A stretch of 5,499 bases of DNA from Candidatus Methylomirabilota bacterium (GTDB lineage: Bacteria; Methylomirabilota; Methylomirabilia; Methylomirabilales; CSP1-5): NCBI GenBank assembly GCA_022615475.1, contig JAKEGQ010000289.1, forward strand, positions 1 through 5,499. Reading direction: 5' to 3'. This document shows, one piece after another, positions 5,321 through 5,499 of the stretch. Position 1 is the first letter of the stretch. Every line of letters begins with the position of its first letter. The translations under genes and the position numbers were made by a program. The notes below the pieces were generated by a model that had not been told where the DNA came from, did not search any database, and saw only the letters and a list, made by a program, of their open reading frames with translations.

Positions 5321-5499
5321 CCTGACCCCCCAAGCTCGGTGACTGCCTGAGTCAGTGAGGTGGGGACTAACTGCTGACTCTGGGCGCCGGGTCGTCGGAT
5401 TGGAAGCCGACGCGCCCGTGGGTTCCGTCACAAAAGGGTTTATTTTGGGACTGCCCGCAGCGGCAGAGCGAGAACGCCGTCCTGCCCTTGAGATCGAAC
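5321..5499. repeat. Direct repeat containing CDGSH gene, right copy
   Basis: This is the partner of 2823-3002. The downstream flank begins CCTGACCCCCC, and the coding part ends in the 48-bp perfect match at the window edge. A small TGACT/AGTCA stem (5340-5354) lies just after the gene's stop. The two copies bracket the abiE module. Confidence 0.75.
5367..5499 (-). CDS. CDGSH-type [2Fe-2S] iron-sulfur protein, second copy (5' end beyond window)
   Basis: Only the last 43 residues and the TAG stop (5367-5369) lie in the window. They begin FDLKGRTAFSL and include the complete cluster motif CRCGQSQNKPFCDGTH, followed by GRVGFQSDDPAPRVSS. Compared with the intact copy at 2870-3094 it has Gln for His next to CRCG, Thr for Ser in CDGSH, and several conservative C-terminal changes. 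All four cluster ligands are kept, so there is no sign of decay. It points the same way as abiEi and lies upstream of it, about 100 bp from the operator. Expression of this gene could read into the abiE promoter region. The start and the N-terminal 31 or so residues are not visible. Confidence 0.9.
   Translation of the reverse strand, partial: FDLKGRTAFSLCRCGQSQNKPFCDGTHGRVGFQSDDPAPRVSS

Overview
This is bacterial chromosomal DNA, GC-rich and fairly densely coded. It looks like a free-living environmental bacterium. A coaBC gene followed directly by a family-4 (4Fe-4S) uracil-DNA glycosylase suits lineages such as NC10/Rokubacteria, Deltaproteobacteria-like groups or Acidobacteria. I cannot fix the taxon from the sequence alone.

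Left part (1-1576, plus strand): a housekeeping pair. The 3' portion of coaBC (coenzyme A synthesis) runs in from the left edge. It is followed after 4 bp by a family-4 uracil-DNA glycosylase gene with a GTG start. At the usual catalytic or cluster position, both proteins show Ser where I expect Cys.

Middle (1577-3097): a good sigma70-like promoter is followed by a long structured leader. Next comes a small exported protein of unknown function whose reading frame is broken, so it is either a pseudogene or carries a sequence error. A gene-poor stretch then follows, containing a short 3' remnant of a CDGSH gene and an AT-rich island with a hairpin. After that comes an intact minus-strand CDGSH iron-sulfur protein gene.

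Right part (3098-5499, minus strand): a two-gene module that I read as a type IV (AbiE-type) toxin-antitoxin system. The upstream gene encodes an AbiEi-like winged-helix regulator with an N-terminal PD-(D/E)XK-like domain. The downstream gene, overlapping by 11 bp, encodes an AbiEii-like nucleotidyltransferase. Upstream of abiEi lie four 7-bp half-sites in exact mirror symmetry over a probable promoter, which is a strong candidate for an autoregulatory operator. Beyond it a second CDGSH gene, on the same strand, runs off the right edge.

The toxin-antitoxin module is thus bracketed by two directly repeated CDGSH genes, and a third fragment lies further left. The two larger copies are about 78% identical at their 3' ends but identical over the last 48 bp before the window edge. 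This mosaic suggests recombination or gene conversion, and hints that the module arrived by insertion or by duplication of a CDGSH-abiE unit.
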